From Noviherbaspirillum cavernae (lineage in GTDB: Bacteria > Pseudomonadota > Gammaproteobacteria > Burkholderiales > Burkholderiaceae_D): DNA of 64,000 bases. Where the stretch lies: contig NZ_QYUN01000002.1 in NCBI RefSeq assembly GCF_003590875.1, forward strand, positions 3,844,001 to 3,908,000. The letters are read 5' to 3'. Below, piece after piece: positions 9,071-17,926 of the stretch (the stretch's first letter is position 1; every line of letters begins with the position of its first letter). The position numbers and the translations under genes are program-made. The notes beneath the pieces are model-generated. The model worked only from the letters and a program-made list of their open reading frames with translations. It made no database searches and was not told the origin of the DNA.

Positions 9071-9112
9071 CCCTTCCCCGCGCGCGAAAACAGGGATGAA
9101 GCCGCCGCATGC

Positions 9113-9445
9113 CTACGGGACCGTGACCGCATCGAAGCGGTTAGGGCTTTTGCTCGCTTGCGCATAGAAGTACAACAGGATCAGGAAACCGATCAGCGGG
9201 ATGATGCCGATCAGTTGCAGCCAGCCGCTGCGATCGGTGTCGTGCAGCCGCCGTGCGCCGACGGCAAAGCTCGGCAACAGCGTCGCGAGGGTAAACACCC
9301 ACGACAACTTTTCGTGGATAACGGAGGTGACGATCGAGCCGATCACCAGAAACAGGAAGAACCACCAGAATTCGGACAGCGAAGCGCGGCCACTGAAGGT
9401 GGCGTACTTGGAAAAGCAGGTCTTGATCGATTCGACGAAAGTCAT
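9113..9445 (-). CDS. DUF805 family membrane protein
   Basis: A 110-residue protein with about three membrane helices. It shows the DUF805 pattern: FSKYATFSGRASLSEFWWFF at the start, then ARRLHDTDRSGWLQL, then a last helix ending LYFYAQASKSPNRF. Function of the family is unknown; members sit in the inner membrane. I chose the ATG at 9445 (MTFVESIKT) because GGGAG lies about eight bases before it. Upstream on this strand is the MFS/MerR operon with a terminator between. Confidence 0.93.
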   Translation of the reverse strand: MTFVESIKTCFSKYATFSGRASLSEFWWFFLFLVIGSIVTSVIHEKLSWVFTLATLLPSFAVGARRLHDTDRSGWLQLIGIIPLIGFLILLYFYAQASKSPNRFDAVTVP

Positions 9446-9623
9446 ATGTGGTTCTCCCATGGTTGCGTTGCCGGATGGATGTTGAATGCGCCTTTGCCGG
9501 AAGGATCGTGGTCCTGCCTCGTCCGGCGGCGCAAGGGCCGCACGACCGGACAGATATACCGCGAACGTTGCAGTATAGAAACCTCACACGGTAGTGTCTA
9601 TCGGTTTTGCATGAAAAGTGACT

Positions 9624-9661
9624 GAAAATCAAATGGCGCGGCCGGATTGCTCCGCCGCGCC
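9624..9661 (-). terminator. Terminator after the MerR-MFS operon
   Basis: On the minus strand GGCGCGGC and GCCGCGCC make an eight-pair stem with an 11-base loop, followed by ATTTGATTTT. It lies 57 bases past the MFS stop, consistent with an intrinsic terminator. Confidence 0.65.
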
Positions 9662-9717
9662 GTTTGATCTGCTTCCTCCCTCCCCTGATTGCGGGAGAGG
9701 CCCGTAGCATCCGGTCG

Positions 9718-11019
9718 TCAAGGTCGCGTCTGCGGCATGGCTCCCGCATCCGCGACGAAACGCATGCCCGACGTCGCGAAGGTGGTCGCGACGATGCCGA
9801 GCAGCAGCGCGCCGCTGCCGATGAAAAGCTGCGCCGGCGTCGCCACGCGCATGACCCAGCCCGTGGCTGCCGCGGCCATCGGTGCGATGCCCATGAAGAT
9901 GAACATGAACACGCTCATGGTGCGGCCCAGCATGGCTGGCGGCACGCGGCCTTGCAGCCAGGTGTAGACGGTGACTTGCAGGAATCCACCCAGCACGCCG
10001 ATCGCGAGCAGCAGCACCACACCCTGCCAGGCGGCACTGATCAGGCCCACCGGGATGAACAGCGCGCCGATTACCGCGTCGATCAGCAGCATTGTCATGC
10101 CCAGGTTGCCGACGCGCAGCTTCGGCTTGATGCCGGACACGATCATGCCGACCAGTGTGCCCGCGCCATACGCGCCCGCCAGCGCACCGAACGCTGCCGC
10201 GCCTTGCGGCAAGCCGTCGGCCAGCACCGGCATCGCGACCTGGATCGGGCCGCTGACGAAGAACGCGACCGCCGCCCAGTACAGGAAACAGGTGCGCAGG
10301 CTGCGGTCGTTCCAGCAATGACGCAGTCCCTCCGCGACGGCATGCATGGTCGATTGCGCGCCGGCCGGTTGGGTCGCCGTGCCTGTCCGCAGACCGACCT
10401 TTGCGAGCGTCCAGGCCGACAGCGCGAAGCTGAACGCATCGAACAGGAATGCCAGTCCCAGCCCCTTGGCATCGGTCACCGCGCCCGATGCCTCATTGCC
10501 GGACAGTGCGATCAGCACGCCGGCCAGCAGCGGCCCGGCAAACATCGACAGCTGGCGCAAGCCCATCATCATGCTGTTGGCCGCCTGCAAGTGTTCGCGC
10601 GGCACCACATGCTGCATGATGGCTGTGCCCGACGGAATGCTGAAGGCGGTAGACAGGCCGATGCACAGCGCCAGCGCATACACCATCCACAGCGTCGCCG
10701 CGCCGGTGAGCACCAGTGCAGCCAACACACCGAGCAGCAGGGTGTTGATGTATTTCGTCAGCATCATCACGCGCTTGGGCGAATAGCGGTCGACCACCGC
10801 GCCGCCGATCAGGATGAACAATGCGCGCGGCACAGCGACCAAGGCGAGCACGGTGCCCAGCGCCAGCGTGTCCCCGGTCATCTTCAGCACCAGCCACGGC
10901 AAGGCGATCAGCGTGAACTGATCGCCCAGCATGGAGATCAGTGCGCCGGCCAGCAGCCAGAAGAAATTGCGGTCTTTGAGCAGTTGTCCGCGCAGCGCGG
11001 TGGATTCTTTTTCAGGCAT
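9718..11019 (-). CDS. MFS transporter, DHA3-like efflux pump
   Basis: A 433-residue protein with about twelve membrane helices. The N-terminus RNFFWLLAGALISMLGDQFT and the following VDRYSPKRVM loop are typical of the EntS/macrolide-efflux (DHA3-like) branch of the major facilitator superfamily. It probably exports a small toxic compound. It starts 12 bases after the MerR regulator stop and is surely co-transcribed with it, so its substrate is probably the inducer sensed by that regulator. Substrate identity is not readable. Confidence 0.9.
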   Translation of the reverse strand: MPEKESTALRGQLLKDRNFFWLLAGALISMLGDQFTLIALPWLVLKMTGDTLALGTVLALVAVPRALFILIGGAVVDRYSPKRVMMLTKYINTLLLGVLAALVLTGAATLWMVYALALCIGLSTAFSIPSGTAIMQHVVPREHLQAANSMMMGLRQLSMFAGPLLAGVLIALSGNEASGAVTDAKGLGLAFLFDAFSFALSAWTLAKVGLRTGTATQPAGAQSTMHAVAEGLRHCWNDRSLRTCFLYWAAVAFFVSGPIQVAMPVLADGLPQGAAAFGALAGAYGAGTLVGMIVSGIKPKLRVGNLGMTMLLIDAVIGALFIPVGLISAAWQGVVLLLAIGVLGGFLQVTVYTWLQGRVPPAMLGRTMSVFMFIFMGIAPMAAAATGWVMRVATPAQLFIGSGALLLGIVATTFATSGMRFVADAGAMPQTRP

Positions 11020-11031
11020 GGTTTTACCGAG

Positions 11032-12075
11032 TTATGTGGATGGACGCTGTCGCATGAAATGCGCGATGCCGTGGGCAAGAAATGCGATCATGGCCTGGTC
11101 GAGTCCGGTGCCCAGGAGCAGATCGGGCTCCTGACGGTCGGCGGCAATCACCTTCTGGTGCAACGCCGGATCGTCGCCCCATTCGGCACGGAACAACTCT
11201 GCCCACCGCGCACACAGGGATTGCACCTCGGGACTGCACGGATCGGCATGCTGCTCCATCTGCTGTCTCACCTGTGCAATCAGTTCCAGCCATTGCGGGA
11301 TATTCCTGCCGGTCTTTCCACGCACCGCGTCGATCTCGGCGGGGCTCAGGTATTTGGCATAAATGCTCAGGCGGAATACGGAGAAGGCGCGCGCCATGTA
11401 GTCGAGCAGCGCGCCATCGACGCCGCTTCTGGCCTGCACGGCAGGCTCGTTCCGGTGCATCGAATGGACCTTCAGCATGAGACGCGGATCGCCGTCCATC
11501 TTGTCCTTTGCGAGCAGCATCCACTGCCGCGACAAGGCCTGAGCCGATTCGCTCTCCGGCGGGATGCCGCGTTCCATCGATGCGCGAATGGCGTTGACGA
11601 GTGCAGGCCAGCGCGATGCGGCATCGTCGCGGAACCGTTCCTTCTGCGTGCGCAGCGTTTTCAATTCCTCCGTGGTGAAGTAGCGGTCGTGGACGGCCAT
11701 CAATTCCAGTGTGGCAAGCCACGTCGGGAGATCGGGTTCCACCTTGTCGTTCAGGTGTTGCAACAGATCCTTGAGCCGGTCACGCAATTCGAGAGCGCGG
11801 GCGGCCTGCCGGTCGAGCGCCGCGATCTGCTGTGCGATGACCGTTTGCAGATCGGCACCGTTGCGCTCCAGCAGCGAGCCGATCTCGCCGAGCGACAGGT
11901 CGAGCCGCCGCAGCGCCTGAATGCGATGCAGGCGCTCGATGTCGTGGCGGTTGTACAGTCGGTAGCCGGCATCGGAGCGTGCAGAAGGCTTCAGCAAGCC
12001 GATGGCGTCATAGTGATGCAGTGCGCGGACGGTCAGCCCGGTGCGTTTCGCAAGTTCGCCGATTTTCAGCAGCAT
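11032..12075 (-). CDS. MerR-family regulator with TipAS-like effector region
   Basis: A 347-residue regulator. Residues 1-70 are a classic MerR helix-turn-helix (LLKIGELAKRTGLTVRALHH, then GYRLYNRHDIERL), followed by the coiled dimerisation helix and a long C-terminal region in which a YxxxA/helical unit seems to occur twice, resembling TipAS drug-binding domains. That fold binds diverse small molecules, so this is likely a multidrug sensor. GAGGGG precedes the ATG at 12075, which I preferred over a start nine codons upstream. It lies first in an operon with the MFS pump, behind a canonical MerR promoter at 12101-12131. Confidence 0.93.
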   Translation of the reverse strand: MLLKIGELAKRTGLTVRALHHYDAIGLLKPSARSDAGYRLYNRHDIERLHRIQALRRLDLSLGEIGSLLERNGADLQTVIAQQIAALDRQAARALELRDRLKDLLQHLNDKVEPDLPTWLATLELMAVHDRYFTTEELKTLRTQKERFRDDAASRWPALVNAIRASMERGIPPESESAQALSRQWMLLAKDKMDGDPRLMLKVHSMHRNEPAVQARSGVDGALLDYMARAFSVFRLSIYAKYLSPAEIDAVRGKTGRNIPQWLELIAQVRQQMEQHADPCSPEVQSLCARWAELFRAEWGDDPALHQKVIAADRQEPDLLLGTGLDQAMIAFLAHGIAHFMRQRPST

Positions 12076-12100
12076 GATGGATTCCCCTCTTTCTGACGGC

Positions 12101-12131
12101 ATTTTGAAGTCTCACGCTGCGTGAGGGTCAA
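12101..12131 (-). promoter_or_regulatory. MerR-type promoter and operator of the pump operon
   Basis: Reading the minus strand: -35 TTGACC (12131-12126), a 19-base spacer, then -10 CAAAAT (12106-12101). The spacer carries the perfect palindrome CTCACGCAGCGTGAG. An over-long 19-base spacer with the dyad between the two boxes is the defining layout of MerR-activated promoters. It lies 26 bases before the regulator start, implying autoregulation. Confidence 0.8.
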
Positions 12132-12222
12132 GCAGTTTATTCGCGCATCATGCGCTGGCGGTGTGCCGTGCGCGTGCGGCACTTCATCGATAATACGGTG
12201 AACCCCTTTTCCGTCCGCCATC

Positions 12223-13458
12223 ATGCCCAATCCGCAGTCCCAGTGGAAAACCCTCGGCATCCTTTCCTTCACGATGATCGTGGCGTGGGGCTCGCTGTAT
12301 TACGCCATTGCCATCCTCGCGCCGGACATCCAGCGCGAACTCGGCTGGCGCGCCGAAGTGGTGTTCGGCGCATTCTCATGGAGCCTGCTGATCGCCGGGC
12401 TTGCTTCCACGCCGGCCGGCATGCTGATCGACCGCTTCGGCGGACGCTGGGTGATGAGCGCGGGGTCGCTGCTGTCCGGCGCGGGCCTGATCCTGCTCGG
12501 CATGACGCACGGTGTTGCGCTCTACTTCGCCGCATGGACCCTGGTCGGACTCGGCATGGCGCTGTGCCTGTACGAAGCCGCGTTCGCGACCATCATTCGC
12601 GAGTTCCCGCACAATGCGCGCCAGGGCATTTCCACGCTGACGCTGTTCGGCGGCTTCGCCAGCACCGTGTTCTGGCCGCTGACCCTGCAGCTCAAGACCA
12701 TGATCGGCTGGCGCGAAACATGGATGCTGTACGGCGTAGTGCACCTGCTGCTGTGCGCGCCGCTGCATGCGCTGCTGGCCGGCGGCCGCAGGCGCGCGTC
12801 CGTTGCGGCCCCCGCGCATGCCGACACCGCGAGAAACTACAGCCTGCGCGAAGCGCTGCGCGACCCCGCGTTCTGGAAGCTCGCCTTCGCCTTCGCCGCC
12901 AACATGTTCATTTTTTCCGCGCTGTCGATGCAGCTGATCCCGATGCTGCAGCAGTTCGGCCATCCGGTCGCGACGGTGGTGTTGCTCGCCGCATTGATCG
13001 GGCCGATGCAGGTGCTGGGCCGCATCGGCGAGATGCGCTTCGCGCGTCACACGCCGCCGCAGACGGTGGGCAAGCTCACCTTCGCCGCGCTGCCGGCGGC
13101 GCTGCTCGCCCTGCTGTTCCTCGGCGCGCATCAGTGGGCGGTCGCGGCCTTTTGTGTGCTGTACGGCCTGAGCAACGGCATCCTGACCATCGTGCGCGGC
13201 ACGGTGCCGCAAGCCATGTTCGGTCGGGAAAACTATGGTGCGATTTCCGGTGCGATGGCCGGTCCCGGGATGATCGCGAAGGCCGCCGGCCCGCTCGCAG
13301 TCGCGGCGATCGTCGAGCTCAGTCCCTCGCCGCATCTCCTGCTCGGCGCGCTGCTGGCGATCGCGCTAGTGTCGTTCGGATTCTATGTGGCGGCGGTCAA
13401 CGCGCCGCGTGGTGTCGAGCGGGGGCGGACAAGCCGGACGGATGCATCGATGCCGTAG
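12223..13458 (+). CDS. MFS transporter
   Basis: A 411-residue major facilitator protein with about twelve helices. The first helix VAWGSLYYAIAILAPDIQRE and the loop IDRFGGRWVMSAGS resemble the oxalate/formate-antiporter-like and YbfB-like MFS groups. It is transcribed away from the MerR operon; the shared 147-base gap holds the MerR promoter on the other strand, so joint control is possible but unproven. The stop codon TAG at 13456-13458 coincides with the left edge of the IS element. Substrate unknown. Confidence 0.88.
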   Translation: MPNPQSQWKTLGILSFTMIVAWGSLYYAIAILAPDIQRELGWRAEVVFGAFSWSLLIAGLASTPAGMLIDRFGGRWVMSAGSLLSGAGLILLGMTHGVALYFAAWTLVGLGMALCLYEAAFATIIREFPHNARQGISTLTLFGGFASTVFWPLTLQLKTMIGWRETWMLYGVVHLLLCAPLHALLAGGRRRASVAAPAHADTARNYSLREALRDPAFWKLAFAFAANMFIFSALSMQLIPMLQQFGHPVATVVLLAALIGPMQVLGRIGEMRFARHTPPQTVGKLTFAALPAALLALLFLGAHQWAVAAFCVLYGLSNGILTIVRGTVPQAMFGRENYGAISGAMAGPGMIAKAAGPLAVAAIVELSPSPHLLLGALLAIALVSFGFYVAAVNAPRGVERGRTSRTDASMP

Positions 13459-13546
13459 GGTAATGAAATGGACGCCTCCCACCCACGACGGCATCGCGAT
13501 GTGCCAAAGTGGAAGAGTGATCAACCACTGAGTGAGGGGAAGCGTC

Positions 13547-14587
13547 ATGGACAAGATTAGCGTAGTTGGCCTGGATTTGGCAAAGAACGTATTCCAGGTA
13601 CATGGTGCCAATGCACAAGGGAAAAAGGTTTTGTCGCGGCGGTTCAAACGGGCAGAGGTGCTGGAGTTTTTTGCGAGCTTGCCGGCCTGCCGTGTCGGCA
13701 TGGAAGCGTGTGGTGGCGCCCACGAGTGGGCCCGGCGCATCAAGGCGCTGGGCCATGCCGTCAAGCTGATGGCGCCGCAGTATGTGAAAGCCTACGTACA
13801 GGGCAACAAGACCGATGCGCGGGATGCGGCGGCGATCTGCGAAGCCGCTAGTCGGGACTGTGTGCCGGCGGTTGCCATTCGCAGCCGGGATAGCCAGCAG
13901 GTGCAGGCCTTGCACCGGGTACGCGAAGGCTGGATGAAGCAGCGTACTGCCACGGCGAATCAAGTGCGGGGCCTGGTCGCCGAGTTTGGCCAGGCGCTCA
14001 CGCCCGGCATGCGCCGCCTGCGCAGCGAAGTGAGTGCATGGCAGGACAAGGCACGGGCCGATCTGGGGCTGCTATGCGGATTGATCGACGACTTGCTGGC
14101 GCACCTGACGCAACTGGAAGAGCGGATTGCACAAGTAGACAAGCAGCTCATGCAGGTGCATCGGGACAATGCAGCGTGCCAATTGATCGAGAGCATTCCG
14201 GGCATCGGAGTCATGACCGCCACGGCCGTGGTGGGCAGTTTCGGCCGAGCGGACATGTTTGCGGACGGGCGCAAGTTTGCGTGCGCGCTGGGATTGACGC
14301 CAAGAGAACACAGCAGCGGCGGCAAGCAGATATTGCTGGGGATCAGCAAGCACGGCAACGGTTATGTGCGCAAGTTGCTGGTGCATGGCGCGCGCGCGGT
14401 GCTCAAGGCACGGATGGGCAAGCCGGCGTATGCCGACGATTGGGTGGTCAAGCTGGCGGCGCGACGTGGCCACAACGTTGCGGTGTGCGCGCTGGCGGCG
14501 AAGAATGCGCGGCGTATCTGGGCCATGCTGCAAAGCGGCGAGGTGTTCCGTGCCGATTATGCGCAGACCAACGGCGTCTGCGCATAA
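13547..14587 (+). CDS. IS110-family transposase (DEDD recombinase)
   Basis: A 346-residue transposase. The RuvC-like acidic set is visible: Asp10 (VVGLDLAKN), Glu53 (GMEACGG), Asp90 and Asp93 (NKTDARDAA). The C-terminal transposase_20 domain has the helix-hairpin ESIPGIGVMTATA and the serine-containing GLTPREHSSGGKQ plus GISKHGNGYVRK. Length and motifs are complete, so the element may be active. The ATG at 13547 has AGGGG upstream. A perfect 21-base inverted repeat straddles the stop codon. Confidence 0.95.
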   Translation: MDKISVVGLDLAKNVFQVHGANAQGKKVLSRRFKRAEVLEFFASLPACRVGMEACGGAHEWARRIKALGHAVKLMAPQYVKAYVQGNKTDARDAAAICEAASRDCVPAVAIRSRDSQQVQALHRVREGWMKQRTATANQVRGLVAEFGQALTPGMRRLRSEVSAWQDKARADLGLLCGLIDDLLAHLTQLEERIAQVDKQLMQVHRDNAACQLIESIPGIGVMTATAVVGSFGRADMFADGRKFACALGLTPREHSSGGKQILLGISKHGNGYVRKLLVHGARAVLKARMGKPAYADDWVVKLAARRGHNVAVCALAAKNARRIWAMLQSGEVFRADYAQTNGVCA

Positions 14588-14596
14588 TCGGCACGG
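14548..14596. repeat. Perfect 21-bp inverted repeat across the transposase stop
   Basis: Arms at 14548-14568 and 14576-14596 are exact reverse complements, with a seven-base centre. They contain CCGATTATGCGC and GCGCATAATCGG. The last nine codons and the stop of the transposase are inside it. It could act as a terminator or as a transposase-binding structure of the right end. Confidence 0.8.
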
Positions 14597-14729
14597 CAGA
14601 AAGATGAACTGAACACGACAACGGAGGAAGTGCAACCGATTGCCATGGCAATCCCAAGTGATGACAGGACAGGTCAGACCGGGGTGGTCACAGCTCGCCG
14701 AGCGCACCGTGCGTGAAGCACGATAGGGT
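14597..14729 (+). ncRNA. Candidate bridge RNA region of the IS element
   Basis: This non-coding right end holds three compact stem structures in a row: the palindrome ATTGCCATGGCAAT (14639-14652), GACC/GGTC around GGGGT (14677-14689) and CGTGC/GCACG around GTGAA (14708-14722). In IS1111-type members of the IS110 family a structured bridge RNA with target- and donor-guide loops is known to be expressed from this end. The assignment here is by position and local structure only. Confidence 0.4.
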
Positions 14730-14735
14730 GATTGA

Positions 14736-15017
14736 GCGGCCACCAGCGAATTTCATCATGCGTCAGCAGCCCATACGTCGGCTGCAACAAAGACCGAATG
14801 TATGGCTGCAATCGACTTCGTCAGGAAACACTTGAAGATTTGTTCTTGCAAAAGGGAGGCGTCCATGTATGCGCCACGCGCACCGGATATTTGCGGCCTG
14901 CGGGGCACATCAATGATTCGGACCGAGGCGATGATTCGCACACATGTCTGCGATCGACGCGAAACGCGCACGGCAATCACCGGATTCCGCCTTTCACGCA
15001 AGGGACAGGCGCTGCCC
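14736..15017. other. Gap between IS element and stress protein
   Basis: About 280 bases. Open frames exist on both strands but their translations are rich in Arg, Ser and Cys, lack ribosome-binding sites and match nothing I know. I see no gene, repeat or strong hairpin here. Confidence 0.5.
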
Positions 15018-15860
15018 TCAATGCGACATCAAGGTCGGAATTCGCATCGAATCGAGCACGGTCTGCGTCACCCCGCCCAGCAGCACTTCGCGAAAGCGCG
15101 AGTGCCCGTAGCCGCCCATCACCATGAGGTCGGCGTTGAAGTCGCTTGCGTGCGCGAGCAGCGCTTCGCCGTTGGCGATGCCGGTGGTCATGGTCTGGTG
15201 CGCGATCTCGACGCGGATGCCGTGCCGTGCGAGATGGTGCGCGAGTTCGGTGCCGGGTTGCGTGCCGTGCGTGGCGGCGCCGGAGCGCGTGCTGAACGCG
15301 GCGACCTGCACCGCCTCCGCTGACTTGAGCAGGGGAATCGCGCCGGCCACCGCGCGCGCCGCTTCGATGCCGCCATCCCATGCGATGATCACGCGCTTGC
15401 CGACGTGCTCGAACTGCCGTTCGTACGGAATGATCAGCACCGGCTTCCCTGAATTCATCACCACGTATTCCGGAAAATCGCCGCGCACCGCCGGCAGCGA
15501 TTCATCCGGATCGTTCTGCCCGACCACCACCAGGTCGCTGCAGCGCGCGTGCAGACTGATGGCGGCGGCGGCCTCATCCTCGATCACGCGCATGTCGTAC
15601 GAGGCGACACCCATTTTCTGCGCGGTCGCCTCGAACACCAGCAAGGCACCGTCCGCGCGCTCGCGCAGGTATTGGAGATAGGCGGTCAGCGTCACGCCTT
15701 CGCCGAGCGCCCCTGGCAGATAGAACGCGCCAGGCAGTGCGGTCGCGGCCATGCCGATCAGGTGCGCGTCGCAACGCATCGCGATCTCGGCGGCAATCCT
15801 GACCTGTTCCGGCGTGTGCGTCGATTCGTCGACGTGCACGAGTATCGTCTTGTAGCTCAT
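15018..15860 (-). CDS. Tandem-domain universal stress protein
   Basis: A 280-residue cytoplasmic protein of two UspA domains. The first opens SYKTILVHVDESTHTPEQV; the second opens KRVIIAWDGGIEAARA and ends with the ATP-binding pattern GGYGHSRFREVLLGG. The first domain has lost a clear version of that motif, as is common in UspE-like doubles. Such proteins rise in stress and energy limitation; the target is unknown. AAGGAG before the ATG at 15860 fixes the start; a longer open frame upstream is not supported. Confidence 0.94.
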   Translation of the reverse strand: MSYKTILVHVDESTHTPEQVRIAAEIAMRCDAHLIGMAATALPGAFYLPGALGEGVTLTAYLQYLRERADGALLVFEATAQKMGVASYDMRVIEDEAAAAISLHARCSDLVVVGQNDPDESLPAVRGDFPEYVVMNSGKPVLIIPYERQFEHVGKRVIIAWDGGIEAARAVAGAIPLLKSAEAVQVAAFSTRSGAATHGTQPGTELAHHLARHGIRVEIAHQTMTTGIANGEALLAHASDFNADLMVMGGYGHSRFREVLLGGVTQTVLDSMRIPTLMSH

Positions 15861-16010
15861 GGCGCGCTCCTTGCGAAAGGCTGCTCTTCCACTTCGACCA
15901 CGGGCGATGCCGAGAGTGCGCTTTTTGTGCAGATCGCCCGGGAAGAAATGCCACGCTGCGATGCTCGGCAACATGCTTGCGGACAGGCAAGACATGCCGC
16001 ATCCGCGCTC

Positions 16011-16916
16011 TTATTTCACGAAAACCGTCGTATGCACTTCCGACAGGATCGCCTCCACCGCCGGATGCTTGATCTTGCGCTCGTTGGAAATCGCGTAGAA
16101 CTGTTCGCGCACATGAATCTCGCCGACCGGCACCGCGCCGAATTGCTCCTTCACATCGCCGGCCAGCGCGAACGGCGCGGGAAACAGTCCCAGGCCGTTG
16201 CGGCCGAAGGTGTTCAGCAAGGCATTGTCGTCGAATTCCCCCACCACATCGGGCCGCACCTCGATGACTTCGAACCAGTGGTCGAGCCGGCCGCGAATCG
16301 CATGGTTGCGCGTGGGCAGCAAGAGCGGCGCACCGTGCAGGCTCTTCGGAAAGCCGGCCTTGTAGCGGCGCGCCAGGTCCGGCACGCCGAACAGCGCGGT
16401 GTCGCTTTCCCCGAGCAAATGGCTGAAGACACGCAAGGTCGCACCCGATGGCACCGGACGGTCGGTCAGGATCACGTCGAGCTTGTGCAGCGAGAGATCG
16501 CGCAGCAGCGATTCGTAATCGTCCTCATGGCAGATCAGCTTGACGCGCTCGGGCAGGTGCAACGCCGCTTCCAGCAGACGCGAGGCGATGAGCTTCGGCA
16601 GGGAATCCGACAGCCCGACCGTCAGCCGCATGGTGCGGCCGATGTCGCTTTCGGCCAGCACATCCTGCAACTGTTCGCCGAGCAGGAAGATCCGGTCTGC
16701 GTAAGACAGCGCGACGCGCCCGGCTTCGGTCAGCACCAGCCGCCGTCCCTGCGGCGCCAGCAAGGCCTTGCCGATCGACTGCTCCAGCAGCGCCAGCTGC
16801 GCGCTGATGGTCTGCACCGCGACATCCAGCCGCTCCGCCGCGCGCGTGACGCTGCCTTCCTTGGCGACGATCCAGAAGTAATACAAATGCCGGTAGTTAA
16901 GATGAGAGGTTTTCAT
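16011..16916 (-). CDS. nhaR: LysR-family regulator, NhaR-like
   Basis: A 301-residue LysR regulator. The DNA-binding part (LNYRHLYYFWIVAKEGSVTR, then RLDVAVQTISAQLALLE) and the effector region (GEFDDNALLNTFGRNGLG, HPAVEAI near the end) follow NhaR of enterobacteria, the sodium-responsive activator of nhaA and osmC. No nhaA antiporter gene is present in the window, so targets here are unknown. It is divergent from the YccA-like gene across a 278-base gap, which may be a target. The ATG at 16916 (MKTSHLNY) matches family N-termini. Confidence 0.88.
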   Translation of the reverse strand: MKTSHLNYRHLYYFWIVAKEGSVTRAAERLDVAVQTISAQLALLEQSIGKALLAPQGRRLVLTEAGRVALSYADRIFLLGEQLQDVLAESDIGRTMRLTVGLSDSLPKLIASRLLEAALHLPERVKLICHEDDYESLLRDLSLHKLDVILTDRPVPSGATLRVFSHLLGESDTALFGVPDLARRYKAGFPKSLHGAPLLLPTRNHAIRGRLDHWFEVIEVRPDVVGEFDDNALLNTFGRNGLGLFPAPFALAGDVKEQFGAVPVGEIHVREQFYAISNERKIKHPAVEAILSEVHTTVFVK

Positions 16917-17194
16917 TATTGGAGTTCCGGAAACGGGGGCGCCATTCTTTATGCAAAAGACAATATTCGTTTTTTGCGAAGTAACAATCCTATTATCTTC
17001 GCTTTTTAAAGAAGGCATGCGGCCTTAACATGGTGCCGTTTCAACTCGGGAGTTACCGATGCAATGATCGACATCTGCGCAGCTTGATATCGGACAGAGA
17101 CATGCACCATGCGCGGAGCGTCGGCGCAGCCGTCCTGTCTGATCCAGACAGGCTTCCACCGTTCGCATCAGTTTCCACTTAACAGGATATGAGA

Positions 17195-17890
17195 ATGAAT
17201 AATCGCTACCAATCCCTTCGTACCGGCAGCAGCGCAATGCGCGGGCAAACCGCAAGCGCTGTCCTCGACAGCTCGGCGCATCGCGTGTTGCGCAATACCT
17301 ACATGCTGCTGTCGCTCACGCTTGCCTTCAGCGCCATCGCCGCCGGTGTATCGGCTGCGCTGCGTCTGCCGCATCCGGGTATCCTGATCACGCTGGTCGG
17401 CTACTTCGGCCTGCTCTATCTCGTGAACAAGAATCGCGATCGAGGCCTGGGCGTGGTCTTCGTGTTCGCGCTCACCGGCTTCATGGGCTACACGCTGGGT
17501 CCGATCATCAGCCACTATCTCAGCATGCCCAACGGCACGCAAATCGTGATGACGGCGCTGGGCGGCACGGCGGCGATCTTCATGGGACTGTCGGCGTACG
17601 CACTGGTCAGCAAGCGCGACATGACGTTCATGGGCGGCTTCCTGTTCATCGGCATGCTGGTGGCCTTCCTTGCGGGACTGGCCGCGATTTTCTTCAGCAT
17701 CCCGGCGCTCTCGCTGGCCGTGTCCGCCATCGTCGTGCTGCTGATGTCGGGCATGATCCTGTACGAAACCAGCAACATCGTGCGCGGCGGCGAGACGAAC
17801 TACGTGATGGCCACGCTCTCGCTGTTCGTGTCGATCTTCAACCTGTTCACGAGCCTGCTGCATTTGCTGGGTTTCGCGAACAATGATTGA
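17195..17890 (+). CDS. Bax inhibitor-1/YccA family membrane protein
   Basis: A 231-residue protein with seven predicted helices. The signature block ILYETSNIVRGGETNYVMAT and the N-terminal RVLRNTYMLLSLTLAFSAIA place it in the BI-1/YccA family. E. coli YccA binds and restrains the FtsH protease; other members leak Ca2+ or protons. I chose the ATG at 17195 (MNNRYQS) because AGGA is spaced eight bases before it; an ATG six bases earlier is too close. A strong hairpin follows at 17927. Confidence 0.93.
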   Translation: MNNRYQSLRTGSSAMRGQTASAVLDSSAHRVLRNTYMLLSLTLAFSAIAAGVSAALRLPHPGILITLVGYFGLLYLVNKNRDRGLGVVFVFALTGFMGYTLGPIISHYLSMPNGTQIVMTALGGTAAIFMGLSAYALVSKRDMTFMGGFLFIGMLVAFLAGLAAIFFSIPALSLAVSAIVVLLMSGMILYETSNIVRGGETNYVMATLSLFVSIFNLFTSLLHLLGFANND

Positions 17891-17926
17891 TTGATCTGCA
17901 ATCCCGGCCCGGCCGGGCGAATGAAG

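Larger units (their letters stand above)
13456..14729 (+). mobile_element. IS110-family element, IS1111-like
   Basis: One transposase gene with about 85 non-coding bases on the left and about 140 on the right. The hexamer TAGGGT occurs at 13456-13461 and again at 14724-14729, and the similarity extends to TAGGGTaATGA and TAGGGTgATTGA, so these may be the target-core copies. IS110-family elements lack long terminal inverted repeats, as here. A long right non-coding end fits the IS1111 subgroup, whose guide (bridge) RNA is in the right end. The boundaries are estimates. Confidence 0.65.

Noticed and set aside
9664..12096. 810-residue plus-strand open frame opposite the MFS and MerR genes
   Set aside because: Shadow frame of two well-supported minus-strand genes; composition is Gln/His/Arg-rich and without domains.
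14802..15323. Possible gene after the IS element on the plus strand
   Set aside because: Overlaps the universal stress protein gene on the other strand, no ribosome-binding site and no protein-like composition.
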